A stretch of 42,412 nt of DNA. It comes from an uncultured Lachnospiraceae bacterium (GTDB lineage Bacteria > Bacillota > Clostridia > Lachnospirales > Lachnospiraceae). Shown piece after piece: positions 19,837 through 29,171 of this stretch. A model generated the notes under the pieces. The model saw only the letters and a list, made by a program, of their open reading frames with translations, was not told the DNA's origin and did no database searches. The stretch covers positions 1 to 42,412 of the forward strand of contig CANPZR010000002.1 in the NCBI GenBank assembly GCA_947589175.1, given 5' to 3'. Every line of letters begins with the position of its first letter. The first letter of the stretch is position 1. A program made the position numbers and the translations under genes.

Positions 19837-19863
19837 TGCTGCACCTCCACACTAAATAATATC

Positions 19864-20367
19864 CTAAGTAACCTTCCTTCTTCCTGTTTGATTGTAACAT
19901 TTTTTTATAAAAAAGTAAAGACACCATAATATTCCGCCCACTGCTGCCCCCGCCGTATCGATCAGCACATCCGTCGCCTTTCCGGTGCGCCCCGGCACAA
20001 ATAACTGATGCACCTCGTCCGTGGCCGCGTAGGCCGCCGTCAGAAGAACCGAGTACAGCCACTCCTTTTTCATGGGCAGGCCCGCCAGACGGCGCACAGC
20101 CCCGCAGTGCAGAAGATTCGCAATCAGAGCCGCCAGCACGGCATACTCGGCGGCATGGGCAGATTTGCGCACAAAGAGCTCAATGCTCCTCGCGAACTCA
20201 TCCTGCCTCTCCGGCGTCCACTCCCCATATCCCGGCACGAACCATTCCCCCACCACATGGCCCACTCTCAGGCTCATCTGGGAGGATTCATCCGCGTCCT
20301 GGGCCGACATGAAAAATATCAGCGCCATCCAGCCCACCACCATAATTATCGCTATCTTTCGCCTCAT
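19864..20367 (-). CDS. VanZ-family membrane protein
   Basis: MIFFMSAQDADESSQMS..., RKSAHAAEYAVLAALIANLL, TDEVHQLFVPGRTGKATDVLIDTAGAAVGG. Confidence 0.9.
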   Translation of the reverse strand: MRRKIAIIMVVGWMALIFFMSAQDADESSQMSLRVGHVVGEWFVPGYGEWTPERQDEFARSIELFVRKSAHAAEYAVLAALIANLLHCGAVRRLAGLPMKKEWLYSVLLTAAYAATDEVHQLFVPGRTGKATDVLIDTAGAAVGGILWCLYFFIKKCYNQTGRRKVT

Positions 20368-20396
20368 AGTTATACCTCATTTTATCGCAACATCTC

Positions 20397-21224
20397 TCAT
20401 CGCCAGCTGGCCGGGAACATATAGTCCTCTCTGTGGTCCAGTGTGTCAAACTCATATCCCTGCTCCCGGATGTAATCGATTATCTCCCCCAGCACGGCCG
20501 CCGTATGATCCATAGCCATCGAGTCGTGCAGGAGAATAATCGGCTCGTCATACCGGGTGACGTCTTTTTGGACGTTCTGAAAAATCGTGTCGGCAGGCAC
20601 ATGAGCTCCTATGGAATCCTCGCCGGACACGTTCCAGTCAAAGCTGCGCACTCCCATCCCCTTCAGGCGCTCCAGCAGACGGTCCACGAAACCGCTTATA
20701 TATCGGTTATTGCTTCCCCACGGAAACCGATGCAGGACGGGCTTCTGTCCGGTCGCCTTTTCAATGGCGCTCTCCGCCTTTTTGTAATCTTCAAAAAAAA
20801 GTTCCTCGCTGCCATACATTTCATTCTGTTCATGGGAATAGGTGTGAACTCCGATGGCATTTCCCCCCGCCAGCATATCTTTCAAAATCTGCTCCCTCTC
20901 CGGCGTGATCTCCTGGCCCACAAGGAAAAAAGTCGCCACTGCATCCTTTTCCCTCAATGTCTCCAGAACCTTTTTGGTGTTGTCGCTGGGACCGTCGTCA
21001 AAGGTCAGATAGGCCACTTTTTTCGTCTTTTTCTCCGGGGAATCTTTCTTTTCCGAATCCCCTATTTTCTGATTCTCATTTTTCATCTGTGTAAGAAGCT
21101 GCCCGGACGGTACGCAGACAGCCGTCTCCTGGGCGCTCTCTCCTGAAAAGAAGGATTCCCTTATCTCATGGTAAGCCAGCGCGCAGAGCGCGCACAGACA
21201 CAGGATGTACCCTGCCTTTTTCAT
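20397..21224 (-). CDS. Polysaccharide deacetylase (NodB domain), secreted
   Basis: VAYLTFDDGPSDNTKKVLETL, NAIGVHTYSHEQNEMYGS, PIILLHDSMAMDHT. Confidence 0.93.
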   Translation of the reverse strand: MKKAGYILCLCALCALAYHEIRESFFSGESAQETAVCVPSGQLLTQMKNENQKIGDSEKKDSPEKKTKKVAYLTFDDGPSDNTKKVLETLREKDAVATFFLVGQEITPEREQILKDMLAGGNAIGVHTYSHEQNEMYGSEELFFEDYKKAESAIEKATGQKPVLHRFPWGSNNRYISGFVDRLLERLKGMGVRSFDWNVSGEDSIGAHVPADTIFQNVQKDVTRYDEPIILLHDSMAMDHTAAVLGEIIDYIREQGYEFDTLDHREDYMFPASWR

Positions 21225-21305
21225 CTCACATCACCATTCTAAGGACTATCATTCCATTCTATTCAGAACGCGGTCAAATGTGCCGCCTTTCCACAATCCC
21301 GTACG

Positions 21306-22613
21306 TCAATCCATGATATCTACATTTTCCCCCCGGAGGATCTTGTTGATATTGCGCACGGCGCACATCTTTCCGCACATAGTACAGGTATCCTCCCTCT
21401 CCGGCGTACTCTCCGCCCTGTAGCGGCGGGCCTTCTCCGGATCGATCGCCAGCTCGAACTGCTTTTCCCAATCCAGGTTGCGGCGCGCCTCGCTCATCTG
21501 GTAATCCCAGTCGCTGGCTCCCGGCAGTCCCTTCGCCACGTCGGCGGCGTGGGCGGCAATCTTGGAGGCGATGATGCCCTCCTTTACATCCTCCACGGTC
21601 GGCAGGCGCAAATGCTCCGCCGGTGTCACATAGCAGAGGAAGGACGCCCCGTAGGAAGCGGCGATGGCTCCTCCGATGGCGCTGGTAATGTGATCGTATC
21701 CCGGCGCCACATCCGTGACAAGCGGCCCCAGCACATAGAACGGCGCTCCCTTGCACACCGTCTGCTCAATCTCCATATTGGCGCGGATCTGGTTCAGGGG
21801 CATATGTCCCGGTCCCTCGATCATGACCTGTACATTCTTCTCCCAGGCCCTCTGGGTCAGTTCTCCCAGCGCCACCAGCTCCGAGATCTGGGAAATATCT
21901 CCCGCGTCCTCGATGCTCCCCGGACGGCAGGCGTCTCCCAAGCTGATCGTCACATCATACTGCTGACAGATCTCCAGCAGCTCGTCGTATCTCTCGTAAA
22001 AAGGATTCTCATTGCCGGTCAGCTCCATCCAGGCAAAAATAATCGAGCCGCCTCTCGACACAATATTGGTGTGGCGCAGGTTCTGCTTAAAACGGTCCGC
22101 GGTAGCCCGATTGATGCCGCAGTGGATGGTCATAAAGTCCACCCCGTCCTCGGCGTGCATCCGCACCACGTCCATCCACTCGTCCGATGTAATGTCCTTC
22201 AGCGCCTTGTTATAATATACCACAGCGTCGTAAATGGGCACCGTCCCGATCACCGCCGGGCACTCGGACGTGAGCTTGCGGCGGAACTTCTGGGTATCCC
22301 CAAAGGAACTCAGATCCATAATCGCCTCCGCCCCCATGTCAATGGCAGCCTGTACCTTCTGCATCTCCACATCCATGTCCAGGCAGTCCCTGCTGGTTCC
22401 CAGATTCACATTGATCTTCGTCTTTAAAGCCTTTCCGATTCCGTACGGCTTCAGGCACTTGTGATTCTTGTTGGCCGGTATGACAATCTGTCCCCTGGCC
22501 ACAAGCTCCCGCAGCGCCTCCACATCCATTTTCTCGTACTCGCTGACCGCCTTCATCTCCTCGGTGATCAGTCCTTTCCTGGCAGCATCCATCTGCGTCG
22601 TATAATCGCTCAT
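21306..22613 (-). CDS. thiC: Phosphomethylpyrimidine synthase ThiC
   Basis: [52 protein letters not shown]-terminal [12 protein letters not shown] cluster motif; downstream of a TPP riboswitch. Confidence 0.96.
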   Translation of the reverse strand: MSDYTTQMDAARKGLITEEMKAVSEYEKMDVEALRELVARGQIVIPANKNHKCLKPYGIGKALKTKINVNLGTSRDCLDMDVEMQKVQAAIDMGAEAIMDLSSFGDTQKFRRKLTSECPAVIGTVPIYDAVVYYNKALKDITSDEWMDVVRMHAEDGVDFMTIHCGINRATADRFKQNLRHTNIVSRGGSIIFAWMELTGNENPFYERYDELLEICQQYDVTISLGDACRPGSIEDAGDISQISELVALGELTQRAWEKNVQVMIEGPGHMPLNQIRANMEIEQTVCKGAPFYVLGPLVTDVAPGYDHITSAIGGAIAASYGASFLCYVTPAEHLRLPTVEDVKEGIIASKIAAHAADVAKGLPGASDWDYQMSEARRNLDWEKQFELAIDPEKARRYRAESTPEREDTCTMCGKMCAVRNINKILRGENVDIMD

Positions 22614-22630
22614 AATTTCCTCCATTCCAC

Positions 22631-22658
22631 AAAAAAGCCGCATCCTCACAGATGCGGC
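22631..22658 (-). terminator. Intrinsic terminator (expression platform) between TPP aptamer and thiC
   Basis: Minus strand GCCGCATC-TGTGAG-GATGCGGCTTTTTT. Confidence 0.85.
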
Positions 22659-22676
22659 ATAATCGTACTTCCTAAA

Positions 22677-22764
22677 CTGGATTTCCTACGTTGGCATTAC
22701 CCACATCAGGTCCATGGGTCGAAGGGCGCACCTTCCTCTCAGCCTGTCTGCAAGCTCCCCGCAT
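22677..22764 (-). ncRNA. TPP (thi-box) riboswitch
   Basis: Minus strand GGGGAGCTTGCAGACAGGCTGAGAGGAAGGTGCGCCCTTCGACCCATGGACCTGATGTGGGTAATGCCAACGTAGGAAATCC: CTGAGA, GACCTGAT and GGGTAATGCCAACGTAGGAA motifs, upstream of thiC. Confidence 0.95.
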
Positions 22765-22779
22765 ATTCAATTCCTCTAT

Positions 22780-23250
22780 TCAGTATACCTTACGTTCCTT
22801 CTTTTGTAAACAACTTTCTTCCATAAGATGAAACAGAGCGATCTTGTAAATCAGCACGATTTTCACATCCCGGTCGCAGTAGCGGTTCCGCACATACTCC
22901 GCCGCCTTATACGCATAGCTGCAGATCAGAACAGCCAACGACGCAAACAGCACCGCCTGTGAAAGCCCCAGACACAAAAGAATGAGAACCGCCGCCGCGG
23001 CCGCCATCGTTACGCGGGCAAAATTCCGGCTGATGCGGATCGAGCTCTGCACCGACTCCAACAGCCCCAGCATAGACTCATTGAGGGCGTCCGGCGACTG
23101 GCGGCGCAGGCTCTCATAGATATCAAAAAAAATATCCATGCTCTCTCTCTTTTGCAATTTATCCCTGTATATATAATAACGGCTCCGGCCAAATTCCTTC
23201 TCGATGAGTTTTCCCAAAACGCTTTTCACTGAAAATTCTCCTTCTTCCAT
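22780..23250 (-). CDS. Hypothetical membrane protein
   Basis: 156 aa ORF with two hydrophobic segments; no family recognised. Confidence 0.55.
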   Translation of the reverse strand: MEEGEFSVKSVLGKLIEKEFGRSRYYIYRDKLQKRESMDIFFDIYESLRRQSPDALNESMLGLLESVQSSIRISRNFARVTMAAAAAVLILLCLGLSQAVLFASLAVLICSYAYKAAEYVRNRYCDRDVKIVLIYKIALFHLMEESCLQKKERKVY

Positions 23251-23518
23251 CTGGTAAATTTCATATATCTTATAGTATTCATCCAGATCTTATTTGGTTA
23301 TTCATAATTTGTTAACATTTTGTCAAAACAATCAACACATATGAATGGTATACTGATTTACGAAAAGAATTTCTTTTTCATAAGCATTTTTGGTTTATAA
23401 CCAAACTTTCTCCTCTTTTTTTATTTATATTTACAGATTTAAAGGGAAGATGGTCCCCGCCATCTTCCCTTCTAATCTTTTAACAGCGTTTAATTTCCGT
23501 TCGTTCTTCTCCGTTTTT

Positions 23519-26500
23519 CTACAAATCGCGCTCAATGGAAATCTGGCTTCCGTCTTTCGTCTTTTTGACCTTGATCTGCTGCGGGATATTTTCCATAAGC
23601 TCTTCCCGGTGACTGATGATGCCCACCAGCTTGTTGCTCCCGGTCAGGTTGATCAAAATCTCCATGGCGCTGTCTATGGATTTCCGGTCCAGCGTCCCAA
23701 ATCCCTCGTCCACAAAGAGCGCGTCCATCTGCACGCCGCCCAGATGGGAGGACACGGTATCCGACAGGCCCAGGGCCAGGCTCAGGGATGCCTTGAAACT
23801 TTCTCCGCCGGACAGATTTCCCACGGGCCTCCGGTGTCCCGTGTAATTGTCCAACACCTCAAGATCCAGAAAATTACTGCTTCTCTTTCCCAGGGAATCT
23901 TCCTGCCGGTACAATTCGTACTGCCCGTCGCTCATGGGCAGAAGCCGCCGGTTGGCGGCGGCGATGATCCCGTCGAATCCCGCGGCCTGTATGTACTGCT
24001 CCAGTGTAATCTTTCCGTTTCCCGTGGTGCCCCTGACCAGATTGTAGAGCCTCTGGCAGATCTCGTTCTCTTTGCCCGCTTTTTCTAAATCCTCCTTCCG
24101 GTCCAAAATACGCTTCTGCTTATCTTCATTCGTCCGAATCCGGTTTTCACTACTGATATAATTTTTCCGGATCCGGTCTGTTTCTTCTTTCTGCTGATCG
24201 CACACCGCCGTTAATGCCGCGATGTCCGTCATCGTTTTTCCTTCCGCATCGGCCCGGGCGTCCGCGAGCTGCCTTTTATTTGTCGCGTCGGCCTGGGCAT
24301 AGTCATGGAGCTCTCGGTCCGACGCCGCGATGTCTTCTTCACTCACCACATAAGACAGCATTTCCTCCACCGAAGAAAAACCGTTTGCGCTGACCGCATC
24401 ATCCCGTTCTTTTTTCGAAATTTCCTCGTCTTTTTCCTTCTGCTTCATGCTGTCATTCAGTGTATTCAGCTTTGACCGGATGGATGTGACCTCTCCATCC
24501 GCTCTTCTCTTTTCCTCCTCCGCTTCCGCGATACTGCCTTCTATCCGGTCTTTCTCCGCCTCAGCCCGATTCCACTCTTGTTGTGCCATTTCCCAGTTCG
24601 GATAGCTCAATTCCTCCAGCATCTTTAACGCGGTTTCCGTCTCCGCCAGCTCCCTTTTGACGCTTTGCTTATCAACATCGATCTTTTCTCTCTGAGAACG
24701 TAGATTCTCCATCTCCTGTCCCTGAGCGGCTTCAAGGTCAGTTTCCGCCTTTTTACGCCTCTCACAGTCTTCGTTCAGAGAATTACATTTTTGCCTGTTC
24801 GCCTCTGACAGCGTCCTCACCCGATCTCTCGCTCTCCCCGCTGTCTCCATCAGCTTCTCAAACGGCTCACCCTCCGCCTCCATGGCCAAAAGCGGGTTCT
24901 TCACACAATCCAATATGGCATTCCTAATCCGGGCCTCAATTTCTTCCAGAGATGTCTTTGCCTTTTCCGCCTCCGTGTTGACCTGGTTCTTTTTCTCCTG
25001 AAGATTGGATTCTTTTTTCTGGAGCTTTTTAAAATCCCCTTCGGAAATAGAATTCTCTTTCAGGCTGGCCGGTTCCGGATGATGCACGGAACCGCACACC
25101 GGACATTTTTCACCCTCTACAAGCTTTGCCGCCAGAAGTCCCGCCCGGCTGTCTTCAAGGATGCGCTCCGCCTCCGCTCGACGGCTGCTCGCCTCCTCAT
25201 ACTTACTGCGCGCGTCCAAAAAATCCTGTTGCTTTTGAGCGAGGGCTTTCTTCCTCGTTTCCCTCTCCGGTATCTGATCGTCCAAAATCCTATCCAGATT
25301 CTCCAAAAGAGCTGTCAGATCCTTGCTCTCGTTCTGTGCCGCAATCTGCTCAGCCGGCCGGTCTTTTAATTCCCGGACTGTGTCAGTAAGAACCTTTATC
25401 CTCTCGTTGAGAGATTTCTCACATTCCTGTAATTTCTCTTCTTCCGCGTGAATATTTTGATCCCGTGCTTCCAGTTCCTCCCATCTTTTTTGGAGCGCCT
25501 CCCTCTGCCGGTATTTCTTCTCATCATCGCGGATTCTGCTTATGACCAGCTTTAATTTCTCTGCCTCCGGCTCCTGCTTTTTTGCATTGTCAAGAACTTC
25601 TCTGGCCTGACCGGCATCCGTTTCGGCCTCCGCAAGGCGGAATTTTGTCTCCTGAATCCACTCTCCTGTCAATGACACGTCGTCTCGTCTTTTTTCCCAC
25701 ACGTCATAAGACGGCTTCACAAAATAGGTGGCCTTCTTCCTCCGCTCCAACAGCAGGGACATTTCATCCATTTTTTCCCTTATTTTTTCAAGCTCCTCAC
25801 GCTTCTGTTCCAGCCGGTCTCTTTTCTCAATGAAATTATTATTTGTCCTAGCAAGGGCAAGCTGATCCTGATTCTCCTTTAACTTCGCCTCCGCTTTTTC
25901 AAGCTCCTCCCGCTCCTGTTCCAGCTGTTCCCTGTCCAGCAAAATCAGACGCTCTATTACCGACAAAATCTCCTCCAGATTCCACACGCTTCCCGACTGC
26001 CCGGCCCGGCTTTTGAGATCCTGCAGCTCGTCCAAAAGTTCGTCCCCTTCGCGGGCCGTCACATCTTCAAAATGCTGAATAATGCTGTTCTCCGCGTCCT
26101 CTTTCCTCCTTCTGCCAGCGTCCATCCGCTCTTTCAGGATAGCTTCTATTTTTTTATATCCGCTCGTCAAAAATATAGTGCGCAGTATCTCCGTTCTCTG
26201 CTCCGTTCGGGCATTCAAAAGTCCCCAGAATTCCCCCTGGGCAATCATCACGATCTGTTTGAACTGTTTCTCGTCAATATGCAGCAGTTCCTTTACCGCA
26301 TTATTGACCCGTGTCACTCCCTCGATTGACTGCTGGCCTTCTTCATAAAAAGTCGCCGCTTCACTTTTCAATACCGTGCCGGAACCGCGCTGTTTTTTCC
26401 TCTCATAAGACGGCTGCCTCCGAACGTGAAATTTCCGCCCCTGATGGGTGAAATAAAAATCCACATAACTCTCGACCGAATCATCAGCATATTCGCTCCT

Positions 26501-26701
26501 CAGATTTTTCGTGTCCCTGTAGGAGCCGCTGGTCGTCCCATATAGCGCAAAACATATGGCGTCAAAGAGCGTAGTCTTCCCCGCGCCTGTGTCTCCGGAT
26601 ATCAAAAACAGCCCCTTTTCCTCAAAATCGCTAAATTCAATTTCAGGAATTTCCCCCGCAAAGGGGCCAAGTGCGCTTATAATCAGTTTAACCGGCCTCA
26701 T
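23519..26701 (-). CDS. sbcC: Nuclease SbcCD subunit C (Rad50-like SMC ATPase)
   Basis: MRPVKLIISALGPFAGEIPEIEFSDFEEKGLFLISGDTGAGKTTLFDAICFALYG; zinc hook CPVCGSVHHP; LSGGESFKASLSLALGLSDTV...DALFVDEGFGTLD. Confidence 0.95.
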   Translation of the reverse strand: MRPVKLIISALGPFAGEIPEIEFSDFEEKGLFLISGDTGAGKTTLFDAICFALYGTTSGSYRDTKNLRSEYADDSVESYVDFYFTHQGRKFHVRRQPSYERKKQRGSGTVLKSEAATFYEEGQQSIEGVTRVNNAVKELLHIDEKQFKQIVMIAQGEFWGLLNARTEQRTEILRTIFLTSGYKKIEAILKERMDAGRRRKEDAENSIIQHFEDVTAREGDELLDELQDLKSRAGQSGSVWNLEEILSVIERLILLDREQLEQEREELEKAEAKLKENQDQLALARTNNNFIEKRDRLEQKREELEKIREKMDEMSLLLERRKKATYFVKPSYDVWEKRRDDVSLTGEWIQETKFRLAEAETDAGQAREVLDNAKKQEPEAEKLKLVISRIRDDEKKYRQREALQKRWEELEARDQNIHAEEEKLQECEKSLNERIKVLTDTVRELKDRPAEQIAAQNESKDLTALLENLDRILDDQIPERETRKKALAQKQQDFLDARSKYEEASSRRAEAERILEDSRAGLLAAKLVEGEKCPVCGSVHHPEPASLKENSISEGDFKKLQKKESNLQEKKNQVNTEAEKAKTSLEEIEARIRNAILDCVKNPLLAMEAEGEPFEKLMETAGRARDRVRTLSEANRQKCNSLNEDCERRKKAETDLEAAQGQEMENLRSQREKIDVDKQSVKRELAETETALKMLEELSYPNWEMAQQEWNRAEAEKDRIEGSIAEAEEEKRRADGEVTSIRSKLNTLNDSMKQKEKDEEISKKERDDAVSANGFSSVEEMLSYVVSEEDIAASDRELHDYAQADATNKRQLADARADAEGKTMTDIAALTAVCDQQKEETDRIRKNYISSENRIRTNEDKQKRILDRKEDLEKAGKENEICQRLYNLVRGTTGNGKITLEQYIQAAGFDGIIAAANRRLLPMSDGQYELYRQEDSLGKRSSNFLDLEVLDNYTGHRRPVGNLSGGESFKASLSLALGLSDTVSSHLGGVQMDALFVDEGFGTLDRKSIDSAMEILINLTGSNKLVGIISHREELMENIPQQIKVKKTKDGSQISIERDL

Positions 26702-27845
26702 GGATAACACCTGCCTCTCGCGCCGCGTCCATCATTACATCCATCTCTTCTTCCGTAATCTCACAGCCGTACATCAGTCTGTAAAATTCCTCCATCAGCT
26801 CCGGGAAGGATCTCTCCCCGGCAATTTGGCCGATGTCCGCCTGCTCCACCTCTCTTGTGTGAGAATTGTCAAAGTCGATCCGAACCGTATTCGGATAAGT
26901 CTGCTGGAATATCCCCATGGCGTCGTTGATGATATCCTCGTCCGTCAATGTGGCGTAAATAAAATCCTCTGTCCCGCTTACATTCTTTTTGTCCAACAAT
27001 TCCTTCATCGTCCCCTTTATATGCCTCAGATTCCGCATGGGCTTCAGGGGAATGAGCTCGATCCGGACCTTTTCCCCGGCGGATACCGTAACGAGTGGAA
27101 CCGACTTTTCATTACAAGCCTCACTGAGCGAATATTTAAGGGGAGAGCCCGCGTACCGGACCTCATCCCGCCCGACTCTCTGGGGCGAATGGATATGCCC
27201 CAGCGCCACATAGTCAAAATCATCCAGACAGTCGTATCCAATTTTTTCAACTGTCCCCACGCTCTGCGTGCCCATGCCCTCCGAACCGGCTAACGCGGGA
27301 TCCTCTCCCTTTCCCGCGACAAATTGATGGGCAACCAAAATATTTTTAATATTTTTATTTATAGGCGTATTTTTTAAAATAGTCCGGACCGCGTCCTCAT
27401 AATTTTCTATGGCTTCCTCCGGGAAAAAATGCCTCACCTGGGAGGCCTTTACAAACGGAAGCATATATATGTCTATCTCCGCATCCCCGTCAGAAACGCT
27501 CTGCTTGTGGAGCGTCCCGTCAAAGACGGCCTCTATAAAAATCTGATTCGCCTTAAACAGATCGCTTCCGTAGTGCAGGCGATCGTCCGAATCGTGGTTC
27601 CCGCTCACCATAAATACCTTTATTTTCCGCCTGGCCAGCTCATTCAGAAAATAGTCCAAAAGCCTCGTGGCCGCTTCGCTGGGCACCGTCTTGTCGTACA
27701 CGTCCCCGGCGATCCACACGCCGTCTATGGATTCTTCGTCCGCAATATGAAGAATCTGATCGAGTATATACCTCTGGTCCTCAATCAAGTCAAAATCGCT
27801 CAATGATTTGCCTAAATGTAAATCTCCTATATGTAAAAATTTCAT
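26688..27845 (-). CDS. sbcD: Nuclease SbcCD subunit D (Mre11-like)
   Basis: MKFLHIGDLHLGKSLSDFDLIEDQRYILDQI...WIAGDVYDKTVPSEAATRLLDYFL...VSGNHDSDDRL...GHIHSPQ. Confidence 0.95.
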   Translation of the reverse strand: MKFLHIGDLHLGKSLSDFDLIEDQRYILDQILHIADEESIDGVWIAGDVYDKTVPSEAATRLLDYFLNELARRKIKVFMVSGNHDSDDRLHYGSDLFKANQIFIEAVFDGTLHKQSVSDGDAEIDIYMLPFVKASQVRHFFPEEAIENYEDAVRTILKNTPINKNIKNILVAHQFVAGKGEDPALAGSEGMGTQSVGTVEKIGYDCLDDFDYVALGHIHSPQRVGRDEVRYAGSPLKYSLSEACNEKSVPLVTVSAGEKVRIELIPLKPMRNLRHIKGTMKELLDKKNVSGTEDFIYATLTDEDIINDAMGIFQQTYPNTVRIDFDNSHTREVEQADIGQIAGERSFPELMEEFYRLMYGCEITEEEMDVMMDAAREAGVIHEAG

Positions 27846-27881
27846 AATATGCCTTTCTAATTTCTCGATATCTCCTAATCG

Positions 27882-29171
27882 CTACAAATGATATGTCTCC
27901 AGCATGGCTTCCTGATACGCCGCTTTCTTTTCCCGAAGCATCATTTTTTTGATTTCCTGCAATCCCTCTGCCTTTACCTGATCCAGCTTTTTCAGACGGC
28001 TCTCTTCAATTCCAAGCTGGGAAATATACCGCATGTAATACTCTTCTTTGTAGTTCCAGAAACGGACGCGGCTTCCATATCGATCCTTTAGTTTCTGGGC
28101 AATCATCAGCCCTTCCGGATCGTAATCGCCCGCATAATAAATATTATTCCGACATGTCAGCATGTCTAACAGCACCCACACGGCCAGCCGAAGCTGCCCA
28201 TTGCCGCACAAAAAAGAGTTCTTCGGATACTGCTCGCAGAGCCAGGAAAAGACCGCTGGATTTTCTACCATGTAGACCGGATCTGCGTCCGCCCACATCT
28301 CCCGCATGTCTCCCAGCGCGCGGAGCGTAATCTGAACCGGCTGGCTCTCTCTAAAAAATCCCTCTATTCCCTCGTGCATCCGCCCATCTTTTTTCCTGCC
28401 ATGAATCCGGTATGCCAATACTACATTTGACAGATCATCTTTTAAAATACCCGCCCGGTAAAACAGCTGTCTCTTTTGCTCCGTCTTAGAAAATCCCTCT
28501 GTTCCCTCGTCGGTAAAAATGTATTTCAGATAATCGTACAGCAGCCGCTCCCCCTGTCTGCCCCTGTCAAAAAAATGCGGATCCCCCGTGGTTCTCGCTG
28601 CAAATACGGCAATTGTCTCCACCTCTCCCCGCTGGGACGGAAAGCTCTTTACGGCCTCCAGTACGTTTTGAAGGACCGCGCGGAAAGAGTCCGCGTCCTC
28701 CCGGTACTGGCTCATAGCCGCCCGGTGGTACAGATTGGCGGTACCATCCGCCATCTCCTGGAGCCACTGCCGCTGCCGCTCTTCTTTGCACTGTGATAAA
28801 AGCTCTTCAAAAAATGTATCCTTTTGCCGCTGCTCCCGGGTCTTTTTTTCTCTTTTCGTCTCCAGCGTCCGCCCAAAATAGCAGCAGAGAATCTCCTCCC
28901 ACGCAAGTCCGTCAAAACGGCTCCCCTCTAACGCCTTTTCCATTGTCTTGCCAGAGATCTGAACCGGTTCTTTTCCGATATAATCCTTCTGTAAAAATCC
29001 GCCAATCTGCACCTTCTCCTCCCGGCTCAGCCCCTCCAGCCGAATGCTCCCGCCCATATGGCCCAGACTTTCGCATTTCTCCCAAAAGAGTTGAAAAACC
29101 TTGTGAAATACGGGACGATTCTTAAAATACCGGATACATTCCTCCATCTTATCACAGCACAATTTCATCAC
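27882..29171 (-). CDS. jetD: Wadjet system nuclease-type subunit JetD (TIGR02679-like, DUF3323/DUF2399, Toprim-like)
   Basis: FAARTTGDPHFFDRGRQGERLLYDYLKYIF and C-terminal NIYYAGDYDPEGLMIAQKLKDRYG (Toprim-like acidic DxD); overlaps the jetC stop by about 20 nt. Confidence 0.82.
   Translation of the reverse strand: MMKLCCDKMEECIRYFKNRPVFHKVFQLFWEKCESLGHMGGSIRLEGLSREEKVQIGGFLQKDYIGKEPVQISGKTMEKALEGSRFDGLAWEEILCCYFGRTLETKREKKTREQRQKDTFFEELLSQCKEERQRQWLQEMADGTANLYHRAAMSQYREDADSFRAVLQNVLEAVKSFPSQRGEVETIAVFAARTTGDPHFFDRGRQGERLLYDYLKYIFTDEGTEGFSKTEQKRQLFYRAGILKDDLSNVVLAYRIHGRKKDGRMHEGIEGFFRESQPVQITLRALGDMREMWADADPVYMVENPAVFSWLCEQYPKNSFLCGNGQLRLAVWVLLDMLTCRNNIYYAGDYDPEGLMIAQKLKDRYGSRVRFWNYKEEYYMRYISQLGIEESRLKKLDQVKAEGLQEIKKMMLREKKAAYQEAMLETYHL

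Noticed and set aside
21549-22427. 292-aa plus-strand ORF
   Set aside because: Antisense to thiC, which is unambiguous.
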